This document shows, piece after piece, positions 1-6,848 of a stretch of 12,303 nt of DNA. The first letter of the stretch is position 1. Each line of letters starts with the position of its first letter. Source of the stretch: CAYXPG01 sp964564845 (GTDB taxonomy: Bacteria; Planctomycetota; Phycisphaerae; Sedimentisphaerales; Anaerobacaceae); contig CAZMCN010000063.1 of the NCBI GenBank assembly GCA_964564845.1, positions 1 to 12,303 of the forward strand. Reading direction: 5' to 3'. The notes below the pieces were generated by a model that was not told the origin of the DNA, searched no databases, and worked only from the letters and a program-made list of their open reading frames with translations. Position numbers and translations under genes: made by a program.

Positions 1-1872
1 CGTTGCGGTGATTATTTCGCCGTGAGATATTTGCAGCAGACCGTCTTCGATATTCAGCTCACCCGCAATGGCTGAAATCGTACCTGCAAAAACACCCACA
101 CCAAGACTTGTTTCTGAAAGAGTGATGGTTTCGAAATCACCGCCGGTGGTCTCGATGCTCGCCTCAGCCGTGCCGTTACCGATAAGGTCGCTGTCGGCCA
201 CCCAGACCTTGATTGTATCTGAGCAGCGGTAGTAATCACGCTCAACACTTATATGACCGTTCGGCTCTGTGGCCGAGAGTATCGCATTATAAACATTGAT
301 CCGCCCATTGGCATCACAGACCCCCGGCGCAATTGGGTCAACAGTGTCCTTGAGGATATTTGCTGCATCATCGCTTGTGAGGTTCGGATTGACCGATAGT
401 AAAAGTGCACACGCCCCTGCAACGTGCGGACACGCCATTGACGTGCCCGATGCGATTGTTTTGTAATTGCCGTAGGTCGTCCCCAGTGACGTCCCCGCAG
501 CCCGCAGTGACAGAATATCCACGCCCGGTGCGGCTATATCCACCCAATCGCCGTAATTGGAAAAGGCCGGCTTTTCATCGTTGGAGTTTGTTGCAGCAAC
601 TGAAATCATATGCTCATAATTGGCAGGATAAAAAGCTGTATTTGAATAGTCGTTACCCGCCGCCGCTACCATTATCACACCCTGGCTGTGTGCGTAATCA
701 ATGGCCTCCTGCATATATTGAGTATAACCGCCGCCGCCCCAGCTGTTCGAAACCACATCGGCGCCGGCCGCAACCGCATAGTAGAAAGCTTCTATTGCAT
801 CGGCGGTATCGCCTGAGCCTTCGCTGGAAAGAAACTTAAGTGACATTATCTTCGAGTCCCAGCAAAGGCCCGTTATATCAAGCCCGTTATTGCCGTCCGC
901 AGCGATTATCCCTGCACAGTGCGTCCCGTGTCCGTGGTCGTCTATCGGGTCACCGTCGTCATTGACAAAGTCATACCCGTATATGTCATCTATGTAGCCG
1001 TTTTCATCGTCGTCAACGCCGGCGGCGCCGTTCAGCTCCGATTCGTTGAACCATATATTATCAGCTATGTCCCGGTGGCTGTAATCAACGCCCGTATCAA
1101 CGACCGCAACTGTTATATCACCGCTTCCGGTGCTTATTTCCCACGCCTCATTAGCGTCAATATCGCAGTCATAAGTTCCCGGCGGCGGATTATATGTGCC
1201 GCTTGCCGGGTACATCTGCCCCCTATTGGCCAACGCCCACTGTAGCGGATAATTAGGGTCGTTTGGCTCCAGACATACCCGAACTTTGTAATTCAGCTCC
1301 GCGTACTCGACGTCAGAGTCGTCTTGATATGCCTGGAGCGCATCCATAAGCGATTGCCCGTCGTTCAGCTCAATCTTAACTCTGTATATTCTCTCAAGTG
1401 CAGGAACCTTTCTCTCCCTGCCGACTCGCTTGAGTCTTCCAACCAGCCGTTTTTCTCTTTTGCTCAAAACCCCCAGGTCTTTATTCAAAAACGCTTCTAA
1501 ATTCCTTCTGTGCTTCCTGAAATTCCTGAAAATACTCCTGAACTTTTTGATGTGGTATCTGTCTTTAAGCTCATCCAGCGAGTCGGTTAATTTAATTTCA
1601 GCGGCTCTTTTGCCTTTGTCAAGTTCACTTTCCAGTTGCAGCGCTGCTTGCTCGCTGAATTTCACGATTATTTCGTCCGGAACGTAACGGTAACCTCCGC
1701 TGATATTCTTACCTGCCGGCAGATAATCCATTTTTACCTCGTATCCCTGCACGGCTCTTTCCGAAAGGTTACCCATATAAAACGGTGTACAGGAATCTAC
1801 GACAGGAACAGCTTTCACACCGAAGCCGATAACCGCCACCAGATATGCAGAGATTAAGATGTGCTTTTTAAT
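1..1872 (-). CDS. Secreted subtilisin-like serine protease (S8 family), 3' end cut by window edge
   Basis: A 624-codon open frame continues past the left edge. It encodes an exported S8 endopeptidase. Residues 2-21 form a signal peptide (KKH, a hydrophobic stretch, likely cleavage after VKA). Residues about 62-200 are an inhibitory propeptide of the fervidolysin-N kind, beginning YVPDEIIVKFS and holding a strongly basic insert at about 108-155. The catalytic domain has Asp259 (AVVDTGVD), His315 (HGHGTHCAGI), oxyanion Asn407 (AAAGND) and Ser478 (GTSMACPH). An acidic Asp/Asn-rich stretch before His315 could bind calcium. After about residue 545 a beta-rich domain begins and runs off the window. 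The frame has no ATG, GTG or TTG between its upstream stop and the signal peptide. The ATT at 1872-1870 lies 8 nt after GAGGAGG and gives a perfect signal peptide, so I take it as the start. The target substrate is unknown; extracellular protein degradation is likely. Confidence 0.93.
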   Translation of the reverse strand, partial: MKKHILISAYLVAVIGFGVKAVPVVDSCTPFYMGNLSERAVQGYEVKMDYLPAGKNISGGYRYVPDEIIVKFSEQAALQLESELDKGKRAAEIKLTDSLDELKDRYHIKKFRSIFRNFRKHRRNLEAFLNKDLGVLSKREKRLVGRLKRVGRERKVPALERIYRVKIELNDGQSLMDALQAYQDDSDVEYAELNYKVRVCLEPNDPNYPLQWALANRGQMYPASGTYNPPPGTYDCDIDANEAWEISTGSGDITVAVVDTGVDYSHRDIADNIWFNESELNGAAGVDDDENGYIDDIYGYDFVNDDGDPIDDHGHGTHCAGIIAADGNNGLDITGLCWDSKIMSLKFLSSEGSGDTADAIEAFYYAVAAGADVVSNSWGGGGYTQYMQEAIDYAHSQGVIMVAAAGNDYSNTAFYPANYEHMISVAATNSNDEKPAFSNYGDWVDIAAPGVDILSLRAAGTSLGTTYGNYKTIASGTSMACPHVAGACALLLSVNPNLTSDDAANILKDTVDPIAPGVCDANGRINVYNAILSATEPNGHISVERDYYRCSDTIKVWVADSDLIGNGTAEASIETTGGDFETITLSETSLGVGVFAGTISAIAGELNIEDGLLQISHGEIITAT

Positions 1873-1880
1873 TTCAAGGA

Positions 1881-1887
1881 CCTCCTC
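1881..1887 (-). promoter_or_regulatory. Strong Shine-Dalgarno of the S8 protease, decides an ATT start
   Basis: The minus strand reads GAGGAGG, ending 8 nt before ATT (1872-1870). The only competing canonical codon is a TTG just 2-3 nt after the Shine-Dalgarno sequence. It is in another frame and meets a stop after seven codons. Confidence 0.8.
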
Positions 1888-1914
1888 GATAGTTCTTACC
1901 CAGGCACAAAAGGC

Positions 1915-1943
1915 ATTTTACCGGAAAATCGCTGAAAATTCAA
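1915..1943 (-). promoter_or_regulatory. Sigma70-like promoter of the S8 protease gene
   Basis: The minus strand has TTGAAT (1943-1938), a 17-bp spacer and TAAAAT (1920-1915). It would start transcription near 1908 and give a leader of about 36 nt holding the GAGGAGG site. It fits the gene being transcribed separately from the MATE operon that ends at 2031. Confidence 0.6.
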
Positions 1944-1963
1944 GTGAAAAATGACGTGCGAAT

Positions 1964-2009
1964 TTGTTGGCTTGTTGGCACTTAAATGACCAATTACACC
2001 GGAACCGGT
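1964..2009. promoter_or_regulatory. Possible operator sites upstream of the protease promoter
   Basis: Two perfect tandem copies of TTGTTGGC lie at 1964-1971 and 1972-1979. A 12-bp dyad, ACCGGAACCGGT, lies at 1998-2009. Both are within about 70 bp upstream of the -35 box, between the end of the MATE gene and the protease. They could bind a regulator. The dyad has only a 2-nt centre, so it is not a credible hairpin terminator. No regulator family is identified. Confidence 0.25.
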
Positions 2010-2030
2010 ATTTAACAATAACATTAAGAG

Positions 2031-3458
2031 CTATTCAGCCACTGGCTCAATTTCCACCGGCACGCCGCGTGCTCTACGCTTAAACAAATCTATTTCCATC
2101 CACCTGTTACTTTTGAACCGCCATCTGTTTGCAAGCCCCACGCCGATAATACTTAATGTAGTGGTAATCCACGGCCCAATAGAACCTAATCCGGGCGCAA
2201 ACTCAATTATAAGCACTCCGCCGAGCCCTAATATCAGCACCGCTCCCAGCGCCGAGGCCGCTGCCAGCCAAATCGTGTCACCAGCCCCGCGAAGTGCACC
2301 GCTGTAAGTAATCCGTGCCGCATGAAAGACCTGGTATATCGCTGCACAAATCAGAATATTAACCCCCGTCTCAATTACCTTTTCATCGGACGACCAGAAC
2401 CTCATCAGCTCATCTCTGAACACAAAGAAACACAGCCCCACCAACCCCATATAAACCAGCCCGACCCTCACACACATGCTTGTTTGTTTAATTGCCGTAT
2501 CTTTTCTGCCTTTGCCGATTGATTTGCCCACCGCCGCCGTAAGTGCACCTGCTAACCCTACGACCGGCATAACCGAGATATTTGTCCACGCAAGCGCAAC
2601 GCTTGTAGCAGCCATCGCTTCTTTTCCGAAATTGCCAATCAGCCAGAATAAAATCACTCCCCAGAACGCCACATTTATCATTAGCTCAAATCCCGCCGGA
2701 AGTCCCACTTTCAGCAGGTCTTTCATTTTTCCAAAATCAATATTTATTGTGCGCCTGCATCCAAAGTTCGAGTTAATATCGCCGCTTAAAAAAACCGCCA
2801 TTCTTATCCCCGCCCCGACAACCATCCCGATAAACGTCCCCCAGCCGGCCCCCGCGATACCCATCGCAGGAAAACCGAACTTGCCGAAAATCAATATGTA
2901 GTTTGCCGCAACATTAACCACCTGCCCGCACAATGCCGCATACATCGTGATAATCGGCCGATGAATGCCCATAAAAAACTGGCTGCTGCACCACGCAAAG
3001 ACCGCTAAAAACTGTGTATATAGCATAATTCGAAGATAAATCACTTCCATATTCGCAACCGCCTGCTCATGCCCCATCATCTTGAATATCAACGGCGCAC
3101 CAGGCCACATAATCGCCGCTACAATCGCCGAATAACCTAATCCCATAAAGATCCCCTGCCAGCAGTAGTTTGAGCAGTTTCTTTTCTCGCCTCTGCCGAA
3201 GCTCTGACTGACAAACGTTGTTACACTTGCTGTCACCCCGATAGCAAAACTGGCCGGCACAAAACTGACAAAACCAGCGGGCAAAATTGCTGCCAGAGCT
3301 TCTGTACCAAGACGTGATACCATAAATCTGTCCACGAACTGCATAAGCGTAAAGGAAAGAGTTGTCACTATCATCGGCCCAGCTAACTTCAGCATATACT
3401 TCAGCGAAGTCTCGTCCGCGCTATGTTCTTGTGACAGTAGAGTTGATTCGTCGGTCAT
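2031..3458 (-). CDS. MATE family multidrug/toxin efflux transporter (NorM-like)
   Basis: This 475-residue inner-membrane protein has about 12 hydrophobic segments in two six-helix halves, the usual MATE size. The first helix region reads LAGPMIVTTLSFTLMQFVDR. The middle segment NYILIFGKFGFPAMGIAGAG (about 186-205) and SGALRGAGDT (about 386-395) are typical of the family. MATE proteins export cationic drugs or metabolites using a Na+ or H+ gradient; the ion and substrate cannot be read here. Its ATG overlaps the TGA of the upstream YggU gene (3455-3458), so it is translationally coupled and the last gene of the pyrK operon. Why an efflux pump is coupled to pyrimidine genes is unclear; it may be just operon growth. 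Confidence 0.93.
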   Translation of the reverse strand: MTDESTLLSQEHSADETSLKYMLKLAGPMIVTTLSFTLMQFVDRFMVSRLGTEALAAILPAGFVSFVPASFAIGVTASVTTFVSQSFGRGEKRNCSNYCWQGIFMGLGYSAIVAAIMWPGAPLIFKMMGHEQAVANMEVIYLRIMLYTQFLAVFAWCSSQFFMGIHRPIITMYAALCGQVVNVAANYILIFGKFGFPAMGIAGAGWGTFIGMVVGAGIRMAVFLSGDINSNFGCRRTINIDFGKMKDLLKVGLPAGFELMINVAFWGVILFWLIGNFGKEAMAATSVALAWTNISVMPVVGLAGALTAAVGKSIGKGRKDTAIKQTSMCVRVGLVYMGLVGLCFFVFRDELMRFWSSDEKVIETGVNILICAAIYQVFHAARITYSGALRGAGDTIWLAAASALGAVLILGLGGVLIIEFAPGLGSIGPWITTTLSIIGVGLANRWRFKSNRWMEIDLFKRRARGVPVEIEPVAE

Positions 3459-3781
3459 TTACTCGAATCCTTTTTATTTAGCCCGAGCTTTTTTAATAGC
3501 CTCTCATCAGATATACTAAGAATTTTTACGCTCTTGACCGGACTGGTTTTGCCTCTGAGGATGCTGATGAAATTTTTCTTAACGCCGAGTTGTTTTGCCA
3601 AAAACTCGACAAGGCACTGATTGGCTTTGCCTTTTTCCGCCGCCGCCGCAATCTTGATTTTCACCATCCCTCCCAGCGTCCCTGTTATAATGGTTTTGCT
3701 GCTGCCCGACACAACCTTTACCCCAAAAACTACACCCCCATCGACTTCTTGTATCTTCAGAGCGGCCGTAAGCTCATCCAT
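3455..3781 (-). CDS. YggU/DUF167 family small protein
   Basis: A 108-residue protein of the YggU/DUF167 family, an alpha/beta fold of unknown biochemical role. The family pattern is visible: VVFGVKVVSGSSK (strand and turn), then AAAAEKGKANQCLVEFLAKQ (the conserved GKAN segment), then ISILRGKTSPVKSV (the G-x-T/S-x-x-K segment). A TTG at 3784 precedes the ATG at 3781. The AAAGGA Shine-Dalgarno sits 6-7 nt before the ATG but only 3 nt before the TTG, so I choose the ATG. The lysine-rich tail (KKLGLNKKDSSK) extends past the family core. The stop overlaps the MATE start by 4 bp (ATGA), and the preceding gene ends 18 bp upstream. Confidence 0.88.
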   Translation of the reverse strand: MDELTAALKIQEVDGGVVFGVKVVSGSSKTIITGTLGGMVKIKIAAAAEKGKANQCLVEFLAKQLGVKKNFISILRGKTSPVKSVKILSISDERLLKKLGLNKKDSSK

Positions 3782-3799
3782 CAATCGTCCTTTGTCTTT

Positions 3800-4096
3800 T
3801 CACTCTTCCCGCAGGTTTGTGCCTATCGCCGATTGCACATACTTCTCAATTTCCTCCGCCAGCTCACCTAATGTTGCAATCTGAAAGTCTTCATAATAGC
3901 CCCGTACATATTCTCCGTTCAGGGCCTTCTTTGATATTCTGACGCGGATGATCGATACCGCTTCGGCGCCGGCGCTGAAGTCACCTTCCTTATGTTCGGT
4001 AAGTTCTACCCGCCAGTCTTCGCTTATAAAAACCAGGCTCTTGCCCGTATAAACAGCCATCGAAAAATAATCACGCAATAATTTCAATATTTCCAT
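3800..4096 (-). CDS. Small conserved-looking protein of unknown function
   Basis: This 98-residue protein is not recognised. It has a short amphipathic start (MEILKLLRDYFSMAVYTG), a central run that looks like beta strands (SLVFISEDWRVELTEH, then AVSIIRVRISKKAL) and a C-terminal acidic helix (LGELAEEIEKYVQSAIG). There is no signal peptide, membrane segment or cysteine, so it is probably a soluble alpha/beta protein. It starts 7 bp after pyrD, and its Shine-Dalgarno (GGAG) lies in the last pyrD codons, which implies coupled expression. It is real by operon position and codon quality. A role in nucleotide metabolism is only a guess. Confidence 0.75.
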   Translation of the reverse strand: MEILKLLRDYFSMAVYTGKSLVFISEDWRVELTEHKEGDFSAGAEAVSIIRVRISKKALNGEYVRGYYEDFQIATLGELAEEIEKYVQSAIGTNLREE

Positions 4097-4103
4097 TTAG
4101 AAC

Positions 4104-5036
4104 TTACTCCAGTGAGCCGGTTAGTTCTTTTATATTCGTTACTTCTTTGCCTCTGCAGTATTCTTTTATACCTTCGACAATTTTCATCGAACAGTTCGGC
4201 TCAATGAAATTCGCCGTGCCAATCCCCACCGCCAATGCCCCTGCGATAATAAATTCGATAGCATCCGATGCTGTTCTTATTCCCCCCATCCCTAAAATCG
4301 GTATCCCTTTATCTCTGGCAACCTCGTTATGGACCTTATTAACCAGATATACTGCTACCGGCTTTATCGCCGGCCCGGAAAGCCCGCCCGTCTTGTTGGC
4401 AAGAACCGCCTTTCGGCTCCCGATATCTATCGCCATTGCAGGAAAGGTGTTTATCAAGCTAAGTGCATCGGCTCCGCTGTCAACCGCCGCACGCGCCGTT
4501 ACGCTGATGTCTGTAACCGCCGGTGACAGTTTAACCATCAAAACCTTCTCACCTGCCGCCTTTTTCACCGCAGAGGTAATCTCTGCAACCTGCTGCGGGT
4601 CGGTCCCGAAACTTATTCCGCCTTTTGCGACGTTCGGGCAACTGATATTCAACTCTATTCCTGCCACCGCTTTTTCACCCGCTAAACGTTCCGTCACCGA
4701 CACGTATTCTTTGATGGTCTCACCGGCCACGTTGACAAAAACGGCTGTTGTGAATTGCTCTAAAATCGGCAGTTTCTCTTCGATGAACTTATCTAATCCG
4801 ATATTTGCTAAGCCGATTGCGTTAAGCATTCCCGAATTGGTCTCGACAACCCTCGGCGTTGCATTGCCTTTCCTGGCTTTGAGTGTGATACTTTTGGTGA
4901 TAAAACCGCCGAGCTGATTAACATCTACAAAATCAGCTAATTCATCACCGTATCCGCACGTCCCCGATGACGTAAAGACCGGATTTGCTAACCGAACCCC
5001 TGCAAAATCAACCGAAATATCAGAATTCTCTTCCAT
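4104..5036 (-). CDS. pyrD: Dihydroorotate dehydrogenase, catalytic subunit, class 1B
   Basis: This 310-residue FMN enzyme oxidises dihydroorotate to orotate, the fourth step of pyrimidine synthesis, in the cytoplasm. It is a TIM barrel with family motifs in order: FTSSGTCGYG (about 21-30), Lys48 in FITKSIT, NSGMLNAIGL (67-76), the active-site loop ELNISCPN with catalytic Cys133, NKTGGLSGPAIKPVA (214-228) and the phosphate-binding GMGGI (249-253). A catalytic cysteine, where class 2 has serine, together with an adjacent pyrK, places it in class 1B, which passes electrons to NAD+. Length is normal. It starts 23 bp after pyrK with TGGAAAG as ribosome site. Confidence 0.97.
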   Translation of the reverse strand: MEENSDISVDFAGVRLANPVFTSSGTCGYGDELADFVDVNQLGGFITKSITLKARKGNATPRVVETNSGMLNAIGLANIGLDKFIEEKLPILEQFTTAVFVNVAGETIKEYVSVTERLAGEKAVAGIELNISCPNVAKGGISFGTDPQQVAEITSAVKKAAGEKVLMVKLSPAVTDISVTARAAVDSGADALSLINTFPAMAIDIGSRKAVLANKTGGLSGPAIKPVAVYLVNKVHNEVARDKGIPILGMGGIRTASDAIEFIIAGALAVGIGTANFIEPNCSMKIVEGIKEYCRGKEVTNIKELTGSLE

Positions 5037-5059
5037 AACTACTTTCCATCAACAACAAA

Positions 5060-6007
5060 TCACAAACAAAAGACTACTTCTCTACTGTCGAATACCGGGC
5101 CGTCTTTGCAGCACAGCTTATAAATAGGCTCGTTTGAGTCGTTCGCTTTACATCCCACCGCGCAGCTCTGGCAAAGTCCAATCCCGCAGGCCATCATACG
5201 TTCCATACTGATTTGGCAGTCGATATTGTGTTTCTTCGCAATTTCAGATATTTGCTTCAGCATCGCTTCAGGCCCGCAGCTATAAATGATTGTGTTTTCA
5301 CTTCTCAAAGAGGACCTCTCCAGCCACTGTGAGAAGCAATCGGCTGCTGTCCCTTCGAATCCTGCCGTCCCGTCATCGGTCGCTATAAATGACTTCGCTC
5401 CGTGTTTGGCGAATTCCGCTATTGAGAAACCCAGCCCCTGCGAAACCTCATCCAGACGTCTCTCGAAGGGAAGTTCCAATTTCGTCTTTGCACCGGCGAA
5501 CGCGGTAACTTCGATTTTCGGATAATTCTCGCTCAGCACTTTCGCAAGATACAGCGCCGGCCCCGCGCCCGTCCCGCCAACAACCAGCAGCGCCGTTTTT
5601 TTACCTTCCGCCACCCGGAATCCTCTTCCCAAAGGCCCGATTACACTTATCGAATCACCCCTGGAAAGTGTTGTCGTCCGCAGAGTCCCGGGCCCGACCA
5701 CCCCATATAGAATCTCGACAGTAGTTTTGTTTTTTTCTACTCTGACGTCAGCAAAACTAAAAGGCCGACGAAGCAAAATCTGTCGGTCGGAGGCATCAGC
5801 CAACTCCTTAGGTATTGTTTGCGGCCCCGGCAGAGCGGCTTTGCTCAATTCCAGTTCGCAAAACTCGCCCGGCCCACTCGTACCAAAAGCCTCCGCACCA
5901 GCACCCGAAAATTCCAGCCCCAATCGATAATACTTCTCCCCAATCGGTCTGTTGAAAGAAACAATTGCTGAAAAAACACCTTTACTTGCCCAGGCACCAT
6001 TATTCAT
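5060..6007 (-). CDS. pyrK: Dihydroorotate dehydrogenase electron-transfer subunit
   Basis: This 315-residue flavin/iron-sulfur subunit carries electrons from FMN of PyrD through a [2Fe-2S] cluster and FAD to NAD+. The FAD-binding barrel has RRPFSF (80-85) and GPLGRGF (124-130). The NAD-binding fold has GGTGAGP (144-150) and IYSCGPEAML (241-250). Cluster cysteines are Cys274, Cys279 and Cys282 (C-x4-C-x2-C) and, before KDGPVF, Cys300; Cys286 and Cys299 are additional. At 315 residues it is longer than the Lactococcus type (about 260), with an extended loop at about 40-75 (EAFGTSGPGEF and following). It is the first gene of the operon, behind a promoter at 6053-6080, with GTGGA as a modest ribosome site. 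Confidence 0.96.
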   Translation of the reverse strand: MNNGAWASKGVFSAIVSFNRPIGEKYYRLGLEFSGAGAEAFGTSGPGEFCELELSKAALPGPQTIPKELADASDRQILLRRPFSFADVRVEKNKTTVEILYGVVGPGTLRTTTLSRGDSISVIGPLGRGFRVAEGKKTALLVVGGTGAGPALYLAKVLSENYPKIEVTAFAGAKTKLELPFERRLDEVSQGLGFSIAEFAKHGAKSFIATDDGTAGFEGTAADCFSQWLERSSLRSENTIIYSCGPEAMLKQISEIAKKHNIDCQISMERMMACGIGLCQSCAVGCKANDSNEPIYKLCCKDGPVFDSREVVFCL

Positions 6008-6009
6008 CG

Positions 6010-6051
6010 CAACTATCCACTAAACGCTGTGCTCTAAACGCTATTTGCTAA
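6010..6051. repeat. Degenerate 7-bp tandem repeat, copy in the pyrK leader
   Basis: Six consecutive 7-bp units fit the loose consensus NCGCTAW, for example CCACTAA, ACGCTGT, ACGCTAT and TTGCTAA. Without gaps, 6013-6051 matches 8054-8092 at 30 of 39 positions. It covers most of the 5' leader of pyrK. Confidence 0.7.
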
Positions 6052-6052
6052 C

Positions 6053-6080
6053 AGTGTACCGAAAAAATCCCGCCAGTCAA
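6053..6080 (-). promoter_or_regulatory. Sigma70-like promoter of the pyrK-pyrD operon
   Basis: The minus strand has TTGACT (6080-6075), a 16-bp spacer and TACACT (6058-6053). The start point would be near 6046, so the leader of about 40 nt is almost entirely the 7-bp-period repeat at 6010-6051. No attenuator or riboswitch was seen. Confidence 0.55.
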
Positions 6081-6141
6081 GCCTATTAAAATCCACTTTT
6101 AAAATGGCACATATATGCTTTGCGATTTATCTGTTTTTGTT

Positions 6142-6170
6142 TTGACTCCAACCACAATTTCGATTACTTT
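6142..6170 (+). promoter_or_regulatory. Possible promoter of the zf-TFIIB gene
   Basis: TTGACT (6142-6147) lies 17 bp before TACTTT (6165-6170). The -35 box is good and the -10 box is poor. The spacing and position, about 50 bp before the start codon, are suitable. Confidence 0.35.
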
Positions 6171-6219
6171 TAACAGACTATTGAATGTATCAGTTAATTT
6201 TTTTGGAGGTTCCTGAACT

Positions 6220-6747
6220 ATGGACTGTCCCGTTTGTTCAAACCAACTGCACCAAATCACCGTCGCCGATGTTACCGTTGATATCTGCAAAGGAGGCTGT
6301 GGCGGAATTTGGTTCGACAATTTCGAACTCAAAAAATTTGACGAGCCGCACGAAGCCGCAGGCCTGGCCCTCCTGGACATAGAATGCGATGAAACTTTGG
6401 TCATCGACCGTTCAAAGAGATTAAACTGCCCCAAATGTGGTAACATTGTGATGATGAGGCATTTTTTCAGCGTAAAAAAACAGGTCGAGGTCGATGAATG
6501 CCCGGGCTGTGGCGGCTTTTGGCTCGACGCCGGGGAGTTGAGAAAAATTAGAAGCTTATTTGATACCGAACAACAGCGTCACGAAGCGGCAGAGAAGTAT
6601 TTTTCAGAGGTCTTTGGTGACAAGCTTGCTGCAGTGAAGGAACAGGACCTGCAGGCGATTGAAAAGTCTCGTAAGATTTCGAATATGTTCCGATTCATCT
6701 GTCCCAGTTATTACATCCCAGGCCAGCAGGATTGGGGTGCATTCTAA
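6220..6747 (+). CDS. zf-TFIIB zinc-ribbon protein with two CxxC pairs
   Basis: A 175-residue cytoplasmic protein of the zf-TFIIB family. Two ribbon modules repeat: C3-PV-C6 with C23 and C27 in CKGGCGGIWFDN, then C70-PK-C73 with C94 and C97 in CPGCGGFWLD. Each should bind one zinc ion. A helical, charged linker follows (about 104-152, including EQQRHEAAEKYFSEVF). The chain ends in an aromatic tail, FRFICPSYYIPGQQDWGAF, which I recall in related proteins but whose role is unknown. GGAGG at 6205-6209 lies 10 nt before the ATG. It is divergent from pyrK and convergent with fliG. The molecular function is not established; nucleic-acid or protein binding is usual for zinc ribbons. Confidence 0.9.
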   Translation: MDCPVCSNQLHQITVADVTVDICKGGCGGIWFDNFELKKFDEPHEAAGLALLDIECDETLVIDRSKRLNCPKCGNIVMMRHFFSVKKQVEVDECPGCGGFWLDAGELRKIRSLFDTEQQRHEAAEKYFSEVFGDKLAAVKEQDLQAIEKSRKISNMFRFICPSYYIPGQQDWGAF

Positions 6748-6750
6748 ATT

Positions 6751-6801
6751 AAACCTGCGAACCGCTGTAGCGGCCGCTTATCAGTGGGACTTAAGGTTTT
6801 T
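6751..6801 (+). terminator. Possible terminator between convergent zf-TFIIB and fliG
   Basis: Just after the zf-TFIIB stop, AAACCT (6751-6756) can pair with AGGTTT (6794-6799), which runs into five Ts. Inside lies a CCGCT/AGCGG inverted repeat (6762-6773) with only a 2-nt centre. The large interior loop makes this a weak candidate. No clean hairpin was found in the 101-bp gap. Confidence 0.2.
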
Positions 6802-6848
6802 CTTTTCGGTTCTCTGCTCCTTCGAAGGTGGTATATACAGCGCCCCAA

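Noticed and set aside
405..1245. Plus-strand frames opposite the protease
   Set aside because: The minus frame carries the full S8 catalytic set; the plus frames are Pro/Arg- or Val-rich shadows.
1786..1795. Possible lipobox at Cys28 of the protease
   Set aside because: The sequence before the cysteine is VDS, with an Asp unusual for a lipobox, and the hydrophobic stretch ends 9 residues earlier; a standard signal peptide cut after VKA fits better.
1998..2009. ACCGGAACCGGT as a terminator of the MATE operon
   Set aside because: The centre leaves a 2-nt loop and there is no T run, so it is kept only as a possible operator.
4147..4917. 256-codon open frame on the plus strand opposite pyrD
   Set aside because: pyrD has all catalytic motifs on the other strand; the plus frame is a low-complexity shadow with no ribosome site.
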